From positions 2,294,001 to 2,358,000 of the forward strand of contig NZ_CP190246.1 in NCBI RefSeq assembly GCF_039652435.2: 64,000 nt of DNA, in the 5' to 3' direction. The position numbers and the translations under genes are program-made. Shown here piece after piece: positions 8,315 through 17,361 of the stretch; position 1 is the stretch's first letter, and each line of letters opens with the position of its first letter. Source of the stretch: Niabella insulamsoli (lineage in GTDB: Bacteria; Bacteroidota; Bacteroidia; Chitinophagales; Chitinophagaceae). Under the pieces are notes generated by a model. It worked only from the letters and a program-made list of their open reading frames with translations. It was not told the DNA's origin and ran no database searches.

Positions 8315-10312
8315 CTATAGAACCAAATGTTGTAAGTCAGGATCGTTTTTGATGCGTTCAAGCTCTGAATCGATCACGCGTACGATATCCTTTTTTACCT
8401 GCCTGTAGTTGGCATCTATTTCCTTAATCATATTGTCGATACCGCCTTCATCAATAAAAGATAAGATTTCAGGTATTTGCTGGTAGGCATTGGTTTCGGC
8501 GGCCACCTTATCTTCGTCGACTACAATTTCCGCGTGAAATATCTTCTGCTCAATACGCTCATCAAAATTATCTGATACAGCACCTACAAACACACCTTGT
8601 GTTAGGGTAGCGATCTTGGAAGCAGGAATCAGACTATCCAATTGGGTAGATATGGAGGTGGACTTATCACTGCGATTGATGGTCAAGCTTTGCCTTTTCT
8701 GTAATACTTTACCAAAGCGCTCCGATAAGTTTTTGGCCGTCTCTCCTACCACCTGGCCACTAAAAATATTACCTACCGTATTTTGAATCACCTTACTTTC
8801 TTTGTCCCCGTAGTCCCGGATTAATTGTGAGTAATCCTGGAAGCCTAAACAAACGGCAACTTTGTTACTTCTGGCGGTTGCGATAAGATTGTCCAGCCCT
8901 CTAAAATAAATGGTGGGCAACTCATCTATAATGACCGAACTCTTTAGTTGACCCTTTTTGTTGATGAGTTTTACGATCCTTGAATTGTACAAGCCTAATG
9001 CTGCAGAGTAAATATTTTGGCGGTCCGGATTATTACCCACGCATAAAATTTTGGGTTCATTCGGATTGTTGATGTCGAGCGTAAAATCATCCCCTGTCAT
9101 TACCCAATACAACTGGGGGCTAATCATTCTTGATAAAGGAATTTTTGCCGATGCAATCTGTCCCTGCAATTGATCTTGGGCGCCTCCCTCCCAGGCATCC
9201 ATAAAGGGCGATAGGTAGTTTTCCAAATCGGGGTATGAGGTCAGAATAGTAAATACATCTGAATACTTTTTATTCAGTAGTTCAATAGCGTGGGGAAACG
9301 TGCAATATTTTCCATTGTCATAAATTTTCAGAAACCAAATGATAGCAGCTAATAAAATAATCGGACTTTCCACAAAGAAATCGCCCTGCTTCTGTATCCA
9401 GGACCGGTTAAGATTTAGCATGATTGTATAGGCTGACTCGTAGGCATCGGATATATCTGTCATAAAATCCGGATTAATAGGATTACATCTGTGGCTCCTG
9501 CGTGGATCATCAAAATTGATTATATAGAACTTCGGTTTTACTTTGTATTTGTCCGTATGCTTACGCAAGTGATTGTAAGCAATGGTAGAAAGGTCATCGA
9601 ACTTGAAATCATAGATATACATGGAAAAACCCTTTTCGATCTGCTGCTTAATATAGTTGTTAACTATGGCGTAAGATTTACCTGATCCCGGGGTTCCCAA
9701 TACAATCGTAGCCCTAAAAGGGTTTACAATATTGATCCAGCCCTTATGCGCTTTCTTATTGTACCAAAATTTAGTAGGCAGGTTGACAGAGTATTCGTTT
9801 TTCATCAACTTAGTTTCCTGCATGAAACTTTCGTTCTCATTATTGAATACATCGTCCATGAGATTGGTTCGCAATAGGCGGGTGATCCATACGCCGGCCA
9901 CCATCAGGGCAATGTATCCCAATGAGCTGGTCAGGATGTATAAAGCAGTTGCCAGTTCCGCTGATAATTGGAGTAGTGGAGAGTTAAGAAAAAACAACAC
10001 AAAACCTATTGATAAGAATGTATAAATCTTTGTCCAGGTAATTTTTTCATTTTTTACTCCTTTAGTTCCCAAACAGCTTAAAGCCAGCAAAACCAAAGCG
10101 AATATTTTTGTGTAAAGGGTGTTGGAGAATAAACTGGCCGACCGGTTAAAATTGCCCAGTATTTTATTAACAATCTCTAGTGTCCATCCTCGCTCTAAAA
10201 AGAAGCCGTAACAATACCAGTAAAAATGCATCAGCATCAAAAGGATACTTACCGCCCGCATAAAACCCATAATCTTAGCCAGTCCTCTTAAATCGTCTTC
10301 TCCTTGCATCAA
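8315..10312 (-). CDS. Type IV coupling protein, TraG/VirD4 family with YWFCY domain (MobC of Bacteroidota ICEs)
   Basis: A 665-residue inner-membrane ATPase that links the relaxosome to the mating channel. The N-terminus carries about four membrane helices and the motif YWYCYGFF near residue 30, the signature of the YWFCY domain. Walker A is GTPGSGKSYAIVN (about 206-218). The later VIIDELPTIYFRGLDNLIATARSNKVAV block is the Walker B/motif III region of the TraG/TraD family. It is transcribed leftward with the relaxase genes further right, separated from them by the Fic and radC-like genes. Length and order match other Bacteroidota ICEs. Confidence 0.9.
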   Translation of the reverse strand: MMQGEDDLRGLAKIMGFMRAVSILLMLMHFYWYCYGFFLERGWTLEIVNKILGNFNRSASLFSNTLYTKIFALVLLALSCLGTKGVKNEKITWTKIYTFLSIGFVLFFLNSPLLQLSAELATALYILTSSLGYIALMVAGVWITRLLRTNLMDDVFNNENESFMQETKLMKNEYSVNLPTKFWYNKKAHKGWINIVNPFRATIVLGTPGSGKSYAIVNNYIKQQIEKGFSMYIYDFKFDDLSTIAYNHLRKHTDKYKVKPKFYIINFDDPRRSHRCNPINPDFMTDISDAYESAYTIMLNLNRSWIQKQGDFFVESPIILLAAIIWFLKIYDNGKYCTFPHAIELLNKKYSDVFTILTSYPDLENYLSPFMDAWEGGAQDQLQGQIASAKIPLSRMISPQLYWVMTGDDFTLDINNPNEPKILCVGNNPDRQNIYSAALGLYNSRIVKLINKKGQLKSSVIIDELPTIYFRGLDNLIATARSNKVAVCLGFQDYSQLIRDYGDKESKVIQNTVGNIFSGQVVGETAKNLSERFGKVLQKRQSLTINRSDKSTSISTQLDSLIPASKIATLTQGVFVGAVSDNFDERIEQKIFHAEIVVDEDKVAAETNAYQQIPEILSFIDEGGIDNMIKEIDANYRQVKKDIVRVIDSELERIKNDPDLQHLVL

Positions 10313-10439
10313 CTTTAAATTTAGTTGATGAATTTATGGACGAAATGTTCCATTGAAGCACCCGCGCGTTCTTCTGTCCGCTTTTGGCTTTATGAATACC
10401 AATTCTTAAAATACAATTAGTCATTTCTCAAAAAACATT

Positions 10440-11543
10440 CTAATTAATATTTAACAGGTAACGAACACTTCTGCCCTCTCCTTCTTGTATAAGTACTTTT
10501 TTTGAAACAAGATCCTGCAAATCTCTTGTAGCGGTCGCTCGTGATGTCTTGTTGATGGAAAGGTATTTTTTTGCAGTCATACCGCCCTCAAAGCCTGTAG
10601 TACCCATATCAAACATTTTTAAAATGGCCTTAAAAGCTCTTTCGTTCAGTTCAGGTTTATGTTTATCTAAGAACTTTACTTTGTTAAGTGTAAACAAAAC
10701 AATCCGCTTCGCGCTCTTTTGAGATTCCAGTATAACTTCAGAAAAATATTGAATCCATTCGGTAATTTCAAGTGTTCGCTGGGCGGCCTTAAGGGCATTA
10801 TAGTACTTGGTCCGTTCCTTTTCAATAGTACTTGAAAGACCTATCAAAACTGGACGTCCGAGAGATTCAGAAAGACACTTTTCTGCAATGGCCCGTCCAA
10901 TTCTACCATTACCATCTTCAAAAGGATGAATGGTCTCAAAATATAAATGTGCAATGGCTGTCTTTATGAAGATTCGTTTAATATCATCTTTATTTACTCG
11001 AAACTCGTTATACCATTTTACAAATACCTTCATTTCACGAGAGACCTGTCCGGAATCCGGCGCCAAAAAGTGAACAACTTCCCTTCCGACTGCACCGGAA
11101 ACAATCTGCATTGGCTCCTCCCCTTTTCTATAACTACCAGCGGAAACATGGTTATAATCCTTCATTAGTATCTTGTGCCAGCGTTTCAAAAGTGATTCGG
11201 TAAAATCACGTTGATACGATGTCCCTACTGCCACCATAAGTTCAGCAACGCCATTAGAGCGCCTATCTTTAATATGCCCCAGATTACCCCCAATTCCTAA
11301 TTGTTTCTTAAGCGAAGACATGATATCCTGCCGACTGAAAAACTCTCCTTCAATTTCAGAGGTTTTTATCGCTTCGGCCATCATAAATTCTAAAATGGTC
11401 TCTTGTCTTACCGCATCCGGCAATGCGTCCAATAATCCTTTCATCTCACCAGTTTCCAGAGCAAAGCTCAGCACGATTCCATCAATAACAGAATCATCAT
11501 AGTTGAAATTCGGCCAATCGGGTAGCTGCCAGTTATACTTCAT
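10440..11543 (-). CDS. Fic family protein (DUF4172 N-terminus, class II, C-terminal winged helix)
   Basis: I use the ATG at 11543 (MKYNWQLPDWPNFNYD), which matches the conserved DUF4172 start; a TTG at 11594 would add 17 residues. The core motif HPFEDGNGRIGRAI supplies the catalytic His and the phosphate-binding loop for AMP transfer to protein hydroxyls. Upstream, TSEIEGE matches the (S/T)xxxE(G/N) inhibitory helix of class II Fic proteins. The last 70 residues form a winged helix. Such proteins are often cargo of ICEs and may act as toxins or regulators; the target is unknown. Two inverted repeats upstream suggest autoregulation. Confidence 0.88.
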   Translation of the reverse strand: MKYNWQLPDWPNFNYDDSVIDGIVLSFALETGEMKGLLDALPDAVRQETILEFMMAEAIKTSEIEGEFFSRQDIMSSLKKQLGIGGNLGHIKDRRSNGVAELMVAVGTSYQRDFTESLLKRWHKILMKDYNHVSAGSYRKGEEPMQIVSGAVGREVVHFLAPDSGQVSREMKVFVKWYNEFRVNKDDIKRIFIKTAIAHLYFETIHPFEDGNGRIGRAIAEKCLSESLGRPVLIGLSSTIEKERTKYYNALKAAQRTLEITEWIQYFSEVILESQKSAKRIVLFTLNKVKFLDKHKPELNERAFKAILKMFDMGTTGFEGGMTAKKYLSINKTSRATATRDLQDLVSKKVLIQEGEGRSVRYLLNIN

Positions 11544-11616
11544 GAGGCAATTATTTAATTTAATCGCCTCAAATTTAGCCAAAATATGACGCAATAAGAT
11601 ATATTTTGTGCGTCAT
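11543..11616. promoter_or_regulatory. Two inverted repeats upstream of the fic gene, candidate autoregulatory operators
   Basis: TGAGGC (11543-11548) pairs with GCCTCA (11566-11571); with flanking bases the arms TGAGGCAATTA and TAATCGCCTCA match at 10 of 11 positions. A second repeat has arms ATGACGCA (11586-11593) and TGCGTCAT (11609-11616). Their centres lie about 44 bp apart, close to four helical turns, and the half-sites are alike (TGA[GC]GC). The Fic protein has a C-terminal winged helix that could bind them. The first repeat touches the fic ATG. Confidence 0.5.
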
Positions 11617-11761
11617 TATACATTAAAAATATTTTCGGATATACAAAAAAACTCCCCTATTTGGCAATGAAAATTCATCCGGAAACTCTATATAAATTTT
11701 CTTGCTGGATATAGCTATTCAATTTTATTTATTTATAGCTAAATTAAGAGTATTCAAAGGG

Positions 11762-12226
11762 CTATAAAAGCCCTTCGTCAGCGAAAGAAAAATAAGATAC
11801 GCGTGTAAGAATGATATGATCAAGTACAGCTATATCTAGTACTCTTCCAGCGGCAACGAGTTTGGCTGTAAGATTTCGATCAGCATCACTCGGTTTCAAA
11901 TTACCTGAAGGATGGTTATGGCATAGCAGAATTGCTGAGGCATTTGCCTTTAACGCCGCCGCGAAAATTAATTTAGGATCAGCAACGGTACCGCTAACAC
12001 CACCTGAAGATACTTCAAAAAGACCCAACACTTTATTTGCCTTATTAAATAGGGCAATCTTAAACTGTTCGACAAAATCAATCTTACCGTCATTCCAACT
12101 CTCAGAAAAAAGTTCAAATCCATCGCGAGACTTCGTAATGCATGGCCTATCGGAAACATCTACCTTTGATTTGTAAATCAGTTCTACTTCTGACACTTTC
12201 CAATAACAATTACTTGACTGTTCCAT
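11762..12226 (-). CDS. RadC-like JAB-domain protein of the ICE
   Basis: The 154 residues form a JAB/MPN metalloprotease fold. The metal-binding motif CHNHPSGNLKPSDADRNLT (about 100-118) has the HxH...D pattern typical of RadC-like proteins. The N-terminal helix-hairpin-helix region of chromosomal RadC is missing, as in most copies on mobile elements. Despite the name, a role in DNA repair is unproven. Copies near relaxase genes are very common in Bacteroidota ICEs, and help with establishment in a new host has been proposed. It lies about 260 bp past the relaxase gene. Confidence 0.88.
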   Translation of the reverse strand: MEQSSNCYWKVSEVELIYKSKVDVSDRPCITKSRDGFELFSESWNDGKIDFVEQFKIALFNKANKVLGLFEVSSGGVSGTVADPKLIFAAALKANASAILLCHNHPSGNLKPSDADRNLTAKLVAAGRVLDIAVLDHIILTRVSYFSFADEGLL

Positions 12227-12482
12227 AACAAATGATTTTAAAAGTTAAAAAATTATGGAACTGAAATGCGGTGCCTGTTTCTACCGCAAAAGGAGGAACG
12301 GAATAAATGATGGCCTTTGCAACGCGCTTGTGTTTATGCCGTAGTTCCTTTGAAGGCACAGAAAGGCAGGTACCGAACTTTTGTAGTAATTTATTAAAAC
12401 GTTTAAGACCTGGTGTGGCTTAAATCTAGTTATTCACCCACGAGCAAGTGTCTCTTTGTCTATCGATAGTAACCGATCGCAT
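12227..12482. other. Intergenic region between relaxase and radC-like genes
   Basis: No gene is supported. A 29-codon plus-strand frame (12255-12344, MELKCGACFYRKRRNGINDG...) has a CxxC and a third Cys. It resembles the start of small Cys-rich ICE proteins but stops too early to call a gene. Confidence 0.3.
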
Positions 12483-13775
12483 TTAACGCCTCCTTTTGCG
12501 TCTTTTTTTCATTCGAAAAGCAAACTCAAGCTCTTCCAAGTCTTCCCCTTGAGTTTGGGGTAATAGGCTGACCAATGCATCAGTAACACCTTCTCCTTGG
12601 TTATCAGGAGTAGGCTCTGTATTGATAAAGTCAAATAAATGATGTGGTTTTTCAGAGGGCACATTATCAATATCATTGGCATGGGAGATTTTTGTTTGCA
12701 TTTCAACAGGCTCTTTTATCTGCGGTTGAATATTATTATTCCAATAGTCATTGAAGGTAGCCGCCGAAAATTCTTTTCCTAACCTGGAGCCGTTCCAAAC
12801 GGTTTTGGAATTATGGTCGATAAAAGTAATGCCGTAAATACGCCCCGTATCATTCCTACGGATTACTACATTAATGCCCTGTTCTGTCAGGTTTTTTTTA
12901 AAGCTCATTTCAACGGTGGTAGATTTAAGCGCAATGGTAATGGCAGCTTTAATAGTTTGCTTTGTTGGGTGACGGTTTAAAGTTCCCTTACATTTTGTAA
13001 AATAGAGTTCCAAAGCGGCGAGCCCAGCATTCTTTCCAAACAAAGAAGCTTTGAACGGATGCCCGGCTTTTTGGCCTTTTTCGTTGAGCGGGATGTATAA
13101 TAAACCTCGTTGCGTCTTGCCCTGTAATTCGCCCTCCACTTTTTCCGTGGTAATGTTGAATAGGGAGAGCAAAGCGTTATACTCGCCTAACGACTGATAC
13201 TGGTAATAATTCGGTAGATGGCGTACTACAGAAGCGATCTGGCTCTTAACATCCCCCGACTGGTAATCTAGCGGACGGAAAATTTTATCGCTCTGCTTTT
13301 GCTCTTTATCCGTTGCCGGTATTAATCCGTGTTTTCTTTCAAGTTCTCGGCACACTTTCATAGAATGCATTTTCTCAAACTTATCCGAAATCTTTTTACC
13401 GGCTTCATCCACACAAACTGAAACAATGTGTATATGGCTGCGCGTAGTATCGGTATGCTTAAAGACTACAAACGGTTGATCATTGTAGCCCATTTCCTGC
13501 ATATACTGTTCTGCTAATTGCTGAAATTTATCATCGCTAACCTTATCATTCGGATCAGGATTGAGCGAAATATGCAAGGCATGTTTCTCAGTATTGCGGT
13601 TGGCCATTAAATAAGGAGCGAAAGATTGTGCTAGTTGCGCTACAGAATAATGACCATTCGGGGTCTCAATAATTTTATTGGCAAACAAAATCTTTCCGTT
13701 CTCATGCTTTACTTTAAGATGATTGTACGCTAGTGCTCCATATAAATTTCCGCTTCTGCCAATTTTCGCAATCAT
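12483..13775 (-). CDS. Relaxase / mobilisation nuclease (MobB, pfam03432 type)
   Basis: This 430-residue relaxase would nick oriT and lead the transferred strand into the recipient. It starts MIAKIGRSGNLYGALAYNHLK, as MOBP-type Bacteroidota relaxases do. The metal-binding histidine cluster is FVVFKHTDTTRSHIHIVSVCVDEAGKKI (about 101-128), and HALHISLNP near 65 precedes it. A candidate nicking tyrosine near the N-terminus is Tyr12 or Tyr17. It overlaps the mobA gene by 4 bp, so the two are translated together. The C-terminal tail is acidic, then strongly basic. Confidence 0.9.
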   Translation of the reverse strand: MIAKIGRSGNLYGALAYNHLKVKHENGKILFANKIIETPNGHYSVAQLAQSFAPYLMANRNTEKHALHISLNPDPNDKVSDDKFQQLAEQYMQEMGYNDQPFVVFKHTDTTRSHIHIVSVCVDEAGKKISDKFEKMHSMKVCRELERKHGLIPATDKEQKQSDKIFRPLDYQSGDVKSQIASVVRHLPNYYQYQSLGEYNALLSLFNITTEKVEGELQGKTQRGLLYIPLNEKGQKAGHPFKASLFGKNAGLAALELYFTKCKGTLNRHPTKQTIKAAITIALKSTTVEMSFKKNLTEQGINVVIRRNDTGRIYGITFIDHNSKTVWNGSRLGKEFSAATFNDYWNNNIQPQIKEPVEMQTKISHANDIDNVPSEKPHHLFDFINTEPTPDNQGEGVTDALVSLLPQTQGEDLEELEFAFRMKKRRKRRR

Positions 13776-14218
13776 TTCTCCGGCTGCTTTTTTAGATATT
13801 TCGCTTCAAATTCATCAGTCAATTGAATGATTTTTTGACATAGCATCGCCATTTCAGCCGTCTGTTTTTCCAATTTAAACAGAAATGCAGCTGCTTTTTT
13901 CTCAGAAAAATGTCGGTATAACAGCTTTACAATCTGATTATAGTTTACACCAACAGAACGAAACTGGCTATGGAAAGAGGTCAGTCGCATGTAAAAATCA
14001 ACAGTTCCTTTGTCAATTTTTACGGATTTCATTTCTTTATCGAACAACATAGAAATAATAAACTTTGCCTTATTAGGCATTCCAGATGCTTCAAAAAGCG
14101 ATAACAACCTGGCGTTCTCCTCATCCGTCAGACGAAAAACGTGTCGGTGAATACTGGGATCAATTTTAAGTTTCCGTCCACCTTTGTTTTGCTTTCTATT
14201 ACTGTTCTCATTCATCAC
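13772..14218 (-). CDS. MobA-like relaxosome accessory protein
   Basis: A 148-residue protein directly upstream of the relaxase gene, with a 4-bp overlap. KIDPSIHRHVFRLTDEENARLLSLFEASGMPNKAKFI is a ribbon-helix-helix-like DNA-binding start, and FHSQFRSVGVNYNQIVKLLYRHF matches the conserved MobC/MobA block of plasmid and ICE relaxosomes. It would bind oriT and help the relaxase to nick. The probable oriT lies immediately upstream of its start codon, as expected. Confidence 0.85.
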   Translation of the reverse strand: MMNENSNRKQNKGGRKLKIDPSIHRHVFRLTDEENARLLSLFEASGMPNKAKFIISMLFDKEMKSVKIDKGTVDFYMRLTSFHSQFRSVGVNYNQIVKLLYRHFSEKKAAAFLFKLEKQTAEMAMLCQKIIQLTDEFEAKYLKKQPEK

Positions 14219-14270
14219 GCATATATTTTCGATTCACACAAAAACCTCGACTTCGGAGAGTGTTTTCAGC

Positions 14271-14430
14271 CCCCTGCTAAGGGCAAGTTCCTGCCGCTTG
14301 CAGGCAGGGTTTTGAGGCACGAATTTTAGTTTCGAGTGCCTCAAAACACAACTTGCCGTGTTCTGAGTGAACACAATAATCCACCCTTCGGGATGGATTA
14401 GATGTAACTGGAAAAATCGGCTCGAAGCCG
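14271..14430. other. Probable oriT: cluster of inverted repeats upstream of mobA
   Basis: At least four hairpins lie in 160 bp: CCTGC-CGCTT-GCAGG (14290-14304); GTTTTGAGGCAC with GTGCCTCAAAAC (14309-14320 and 14336-14347); GTGTTC-TGAGT-GAACAC (14358-14374); and TAATCCA with TGGATTA (14377-14383 and 14394-14400), whose stem continues through CCC-TTC-GGG. CGGCT-CGA-AGCCG follows at 14418-14430. The density of repeats and the position just before the relaxosome genes fit an origin of transfer. The nick site cannot be placed by eye. Confidence 0.55.
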
Positions 14431-14919
14431 TCCTGCTTGGTGTCCATTTTTTCAAAATGCCTTTGTATAAATCTGTTTACTAAAATCATTTTACAAAGTA
14501 AGCCGCTATTAAACTGCGTACTAATATGCGCTACACGGACAAACACCACCTTTGATTGCCGAATACTTCCAAAGGCCATAAAGCAGGTAAATCACATGCT
14601 TTATTTGCTGTACTGCTTGAATGCAGGCAGCAAAAAATGTAATTAAACAAGAAATATTATCGGGTTTGAAATTGGGCAGTTTGCGATAAAAGCATGCGGA
14701 TTTAAAAGTATAAAACAATAAAAGCGTAAAAGCGGTAAAGCATATTGTCTTCCGGGAGATTTACAATCTGCCAAAGCACACTCTTTACAAGGCTGAAAAG
14801 AAAGCATAAAAAGGTCCCGGAATATTCTAATAAACCGATACGCGAATACAGGAACAAAGCAATATTCCGATATACAAATATGCAAAACAGGTAAAATAGG
14901 AAACCAAAAAATTTAAATC
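14431..14919. other. Long intergenic region before traA, no gene seen
   Basis: Frames here are short, overlap on both strands and show no recognisable protein. The region separates the leftward mobilisation genes from the rightward transfer operon and probably carries the tra promoter. AAATCATGG precedes the traA start. Confidence 0.4.
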
Positions 14920-15687
14920 ATGGCAACAAAAAAAGAAACTTTAAAAATCAGCTTTTCCACACCAAAAGGTGGCGTTGGTAAATCAACAATTACAACACTG
15001 CTGGCAAGTGTGCTACATTACCGTTTAGGATTTAACGTGCTGGTAATGGACTGCGACTTTCCACAGCACAGCCTAGCCAATATGAGAGAAAGGGATTTGA
15101 AAACCATTATGCAGAACGATTACCATAAAAGAGCAGCAATGAAACTGTACCAAAGCATTAACAAAAAGGCATATCCCATTATCAGTTGCAAAGCCGACGA
15201 TGCTTTGTCAAAAGCACGAGACTATGTAGAGCAATTCTCAATAGAGCCTAACGTCATATTTTTCGACCTGCCCGGCACTGCCAATACAAAAGGTGTCCTT
15301 ACCACGCTAAGAACAATGGACTTTATTTTTTCTCCAATCACGGCCGACCGTCTTGTTATGGAAAGCACGTTAAGCTTCACCAAAGCATTCCTCGAGCTGC
15401 CCGAAACCGATGACCGTAATAGGGAACAAAGAATGTGGCTCTTCTGGAACCAAGTGGACGGTCGCGAAAAGACCGGCATATATGAAGTTTATCAAAGTAT
15501 CATTAGCGGGCTTGACTTATATGTAATGAGCTCAAGGATAATGGACAGCAAACGCTTTAGAAAAGAAACGGACGATATGCCCAATAGTGTATTCCGGTCG
15601 AGCCTGCTACCTGCCGAACCGCAACTAATGAAAACAACCCGGCTGGATATGTTTGTCGATGAATTTTTGAAAATTGTCAATCTATAA
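14920..15687 (+). CDS. traA: ParA-family ATPase, conjugative element TraA
   Basis: A 255-residue ParA/MinD-type ATPase with deviant Walker A PKGGVGKSTITTLLAS (about 15-30), VLVMDCDFPQHSLANM (Walker A' region) and VIFFDLPGTANTKG (Walker B). It opens the transfer operon, as TraA does in CTnDOT-like elements. Its part in partition or transfer regulation is assumed from the family. traB follows 12 bp later. Confidence 0.88.
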   Translation: MATKKETLKISFSTPKGGVGKSTITTLLASVLHYRLGFNVLVMDCDFPQHSLANMRERDLKTIMQNDYHKRAAMKLYQSINKKAYPIISCKADDALSKARDYVEQFSIEPNVIFFDLPGTANTKGVLTTLRTMDFIFSPITADRLVMESTLSFTKAFLELPETDDRNREQRMWLFWNQVDGREKTGIYEVYQSIISGLDLYVMSSRIMDSKRFRKETDDMPNSVFRSSLLPAEPQLMKTTRLDMFVDEFLKIVNL

Positions 15688-15699
15688 AATAAATAAGTT

Positions 15700-16104
15700 A
15701 TGTCTGTAGATAATAGAAGAAACGTCTTTAGCAAGCCTGATGTTGATGAGGAAATGATAATGAACATTATGAGCGGCAATCAGACCGCTGCCGTGCCTGA
15801 AACAAATCAACAACCGGAAATCCAAAAAGACGTAAAACCAAAAGAAAAAGCCCGAAGTAGCTCCTCAAAGAAAGTGGTTTATCAGGAAACATTTTTAATC
15901 AATCGGTTTCCGTCAGGTCGAAGCGGGAAGGTTGTATATATCCGTCCTGAATACCACGAAAGATTGCTTCGTATTGTGCAGTTAACAAGGGAAGAAAAGA
16001 CAACGCTTTATTCATATATTGATAATATTCTCGAACACCACTTTAGGGAGTTCGGGGATGATATTACCGATTATTTTAACAAGCGTTTTAAACCCATTAT
16101 ATGA
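15700..16104 (+). CDS. traB: DUF3408 protein, conjugative element TraB
   Basis: The 134 residues carry the DUF3408 signature in the C-terminal half: SGKVVYIRPEYHERLLRIVQLTREEKTTLYSYIDNILEHHFREF. This resembles a ribbon-helix-helix DNA-binding fold. The N-terminal half is a low-complexity Q/K/P linker. The gene looks complete, but the next gene downstream is an IS element that starts 11 bp after its stop, instead of another tra gene. Confidence 0.82.
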   Translation: MSVDNRRNVFSKPDVDEEMIMNIMSGNQTAAVPETNQQPEIQKDVKPKEKARSSSSKKVVYQETFLINRFPSGRSGKVVYIRPEYHERLLRIVQLTREEKTTLYSYIDNILEHHFREFGDDITDYFNKRFKPII

Positions 16105-16114
16105 AATAGCTACG

Positions 16115-17293
16115 ATTTAATCTGACAGTTGGGATTAACTTTAAAGTAACGACAAATTAAATGTTAACCCCAAAAAGTCAGATTATGAATCAAGAATCTA
16201 AATTAATCAAAACCAAGTTAGGATTGTTGCAATTGGCCCAACAACTGGGTAATGTATCTCAGGCATGCAAGATCATGGGTTACAGCCGTGATAGTTTTTA
16301 TCGTTTAAAAGAGCTGTACGATGCGGGAGGTGATATGGCCCTACAGGAGATCAGCCGTCGCAAACCTATTCCCAAAAACCGGGTAGAACCTGCTGTTGAA
16401 GCAGCTGTTGTAAAAATTGCTTTTGAACAGCCTGCTTTTGGCCAGGTGCGAGCCAGTAATGAATTACGTAAACAAGGGATATTCATTTCTCCTGCCGGAG
16501 TTCGCTGTGTATGGCAGCGTAATGATCTGGAGGTTTTTGCCAAGCGTTTAAAGGCTCTTGAGGCTCGTGTAGCGCAGGAAGGCATTATTCTCTCAGAGGC
16601 ACAGGTCATCGCACTGGAACGTAAAAAAGAGCAACGGGAAGCTCACGGTGAAATAGAAACTGAACATCCAGGCTATCTGGGCTCACAGGACACTTACTAT
16701 GTTGGCAATATCAAGGGAGTCGGAAGAATCTACCAGCAGACCTTTATCGATACTTATAGCCGGGTAGCTTTTGCAAAACTGTACACCAGTAAGCATGCGA
16801 TTACCTCAGCAGACATACTTAACGACAGAGTCTTGCCATTCTTCGACCAACAGCAAATCCCTCTACTTCGAATCCTGACGGATCGGGGAACCGAATACAA
16901 CGGGAAGCCCGAGCATCACGAATTTGAATTATATCTGAACCTGGAGGACATAGCACATAGCAAAACGCAGGTGCGGCATCCCCAAAGCAATGGCATCTGC
17001 GAACGCCTGCACCGTACCATGCAGGAAGAATTTTATGCAGTGGCCTTTAGAAAGAAACTGTACGATAACTTAGAACATCTTCAACAGGATCTGGATCAAT
17101 GGATGGAATACTATAATACTGAACGGCCTCACAGTGGCAGATATTGTTACGGTAAAACTCCCATGCAAACTTTTAAAGAATCTTTACCTTTAGCAAAACA
17201 GAAGTTTCTCAATGAAACTCACACAGCAGCTTAATAATTTAATCCGTTTCCCATGTTAAACGAAAAAGAAAATCCTCGACTGTCAGATTAAAT
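16115..17293 (+). mobile_element. IS481-like insertion sequence with 15-bp terminal inverted repeats
   Basis: The left end ATTTAATCTGACAGT (16115-16129) is repeated in inverse orientation at the right end (17279-17293), giving an element of about 1.18 kb around one transposase gene. No clear target-site duplication is visible. It sits between traB and the metallophosphoesterase-NTPase gene, inside the transfer operon, so it may have brought or stabilised that insertion. Confidence 0.85.
16161..17234 (+). CDS. IS481-family transposase
   Basis: A 357-residue transposase; an in-frame ATG at 16185 (MNQESKLIK) may be the true start. The N-terminus holds a helix-turn-helix (LAQQLGNVSQACKIMGYSRDSFYRLKELY), and the C-terminal two thirds an rve/DDE integrase core: FIDTYSRVAFAKLY with the first Asp, ILTDRGTEYNG with the second, and HPQSNGICERLHRTMQEEF with the Glu. 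EYYNTERPHSG follows, as is usual. The gene appears intact, so the element may be active. Confidence 0.92.
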   Translation: MLTPKSQIMNQESKLIKTKLGLLQLAQQLGNVSQACKIMGYSRDSFYRLKELYDAGGDMALQEISRRKPIPKNRVEPAVEAAVVKIAFEQPAFGQVRASNELRKQGIFISPAGVRCVWQRNDLEVFAKRLKALEARVAQEGIILSEAQVIALERKKEQREAHGEIETEHPGYLGSQDTYYVGNIKGVGRIYQQTFIDTYSRVAFAKLYTSKHAITSADILNDRVLPFFDQQQIPLLRILTDRGTEYNGKPEHHEFELYLNLEDIAHSKTQVRHPQSNGICERLHRTMQEEFYAVAFRKKLYDNLEHLQQDLDQWMEYYNTERPHSGRYCYGKTPMQTFKESLPLAKQKFLNETHTAA

Positions 17294-17361
17294 AATAACT
17301 ATTACAATTAAGATCAATAGTCAGTTTAAGTACTTAGCTCCAATAAAGTCCAATTTGAGAA

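Noticed and set aside
12255..12344. 29-codon frame with three Cys
   Set aside because: Too short and not followed by a readable continuation; kept only as a note in the intergenic entry.
14234..14718. Overlapping frames of 60-100 codons on both strands
   Set aside because: They overlap one another across the hairpin-rich probable oriT, are rich in Cys, His and Phe, and match no family.
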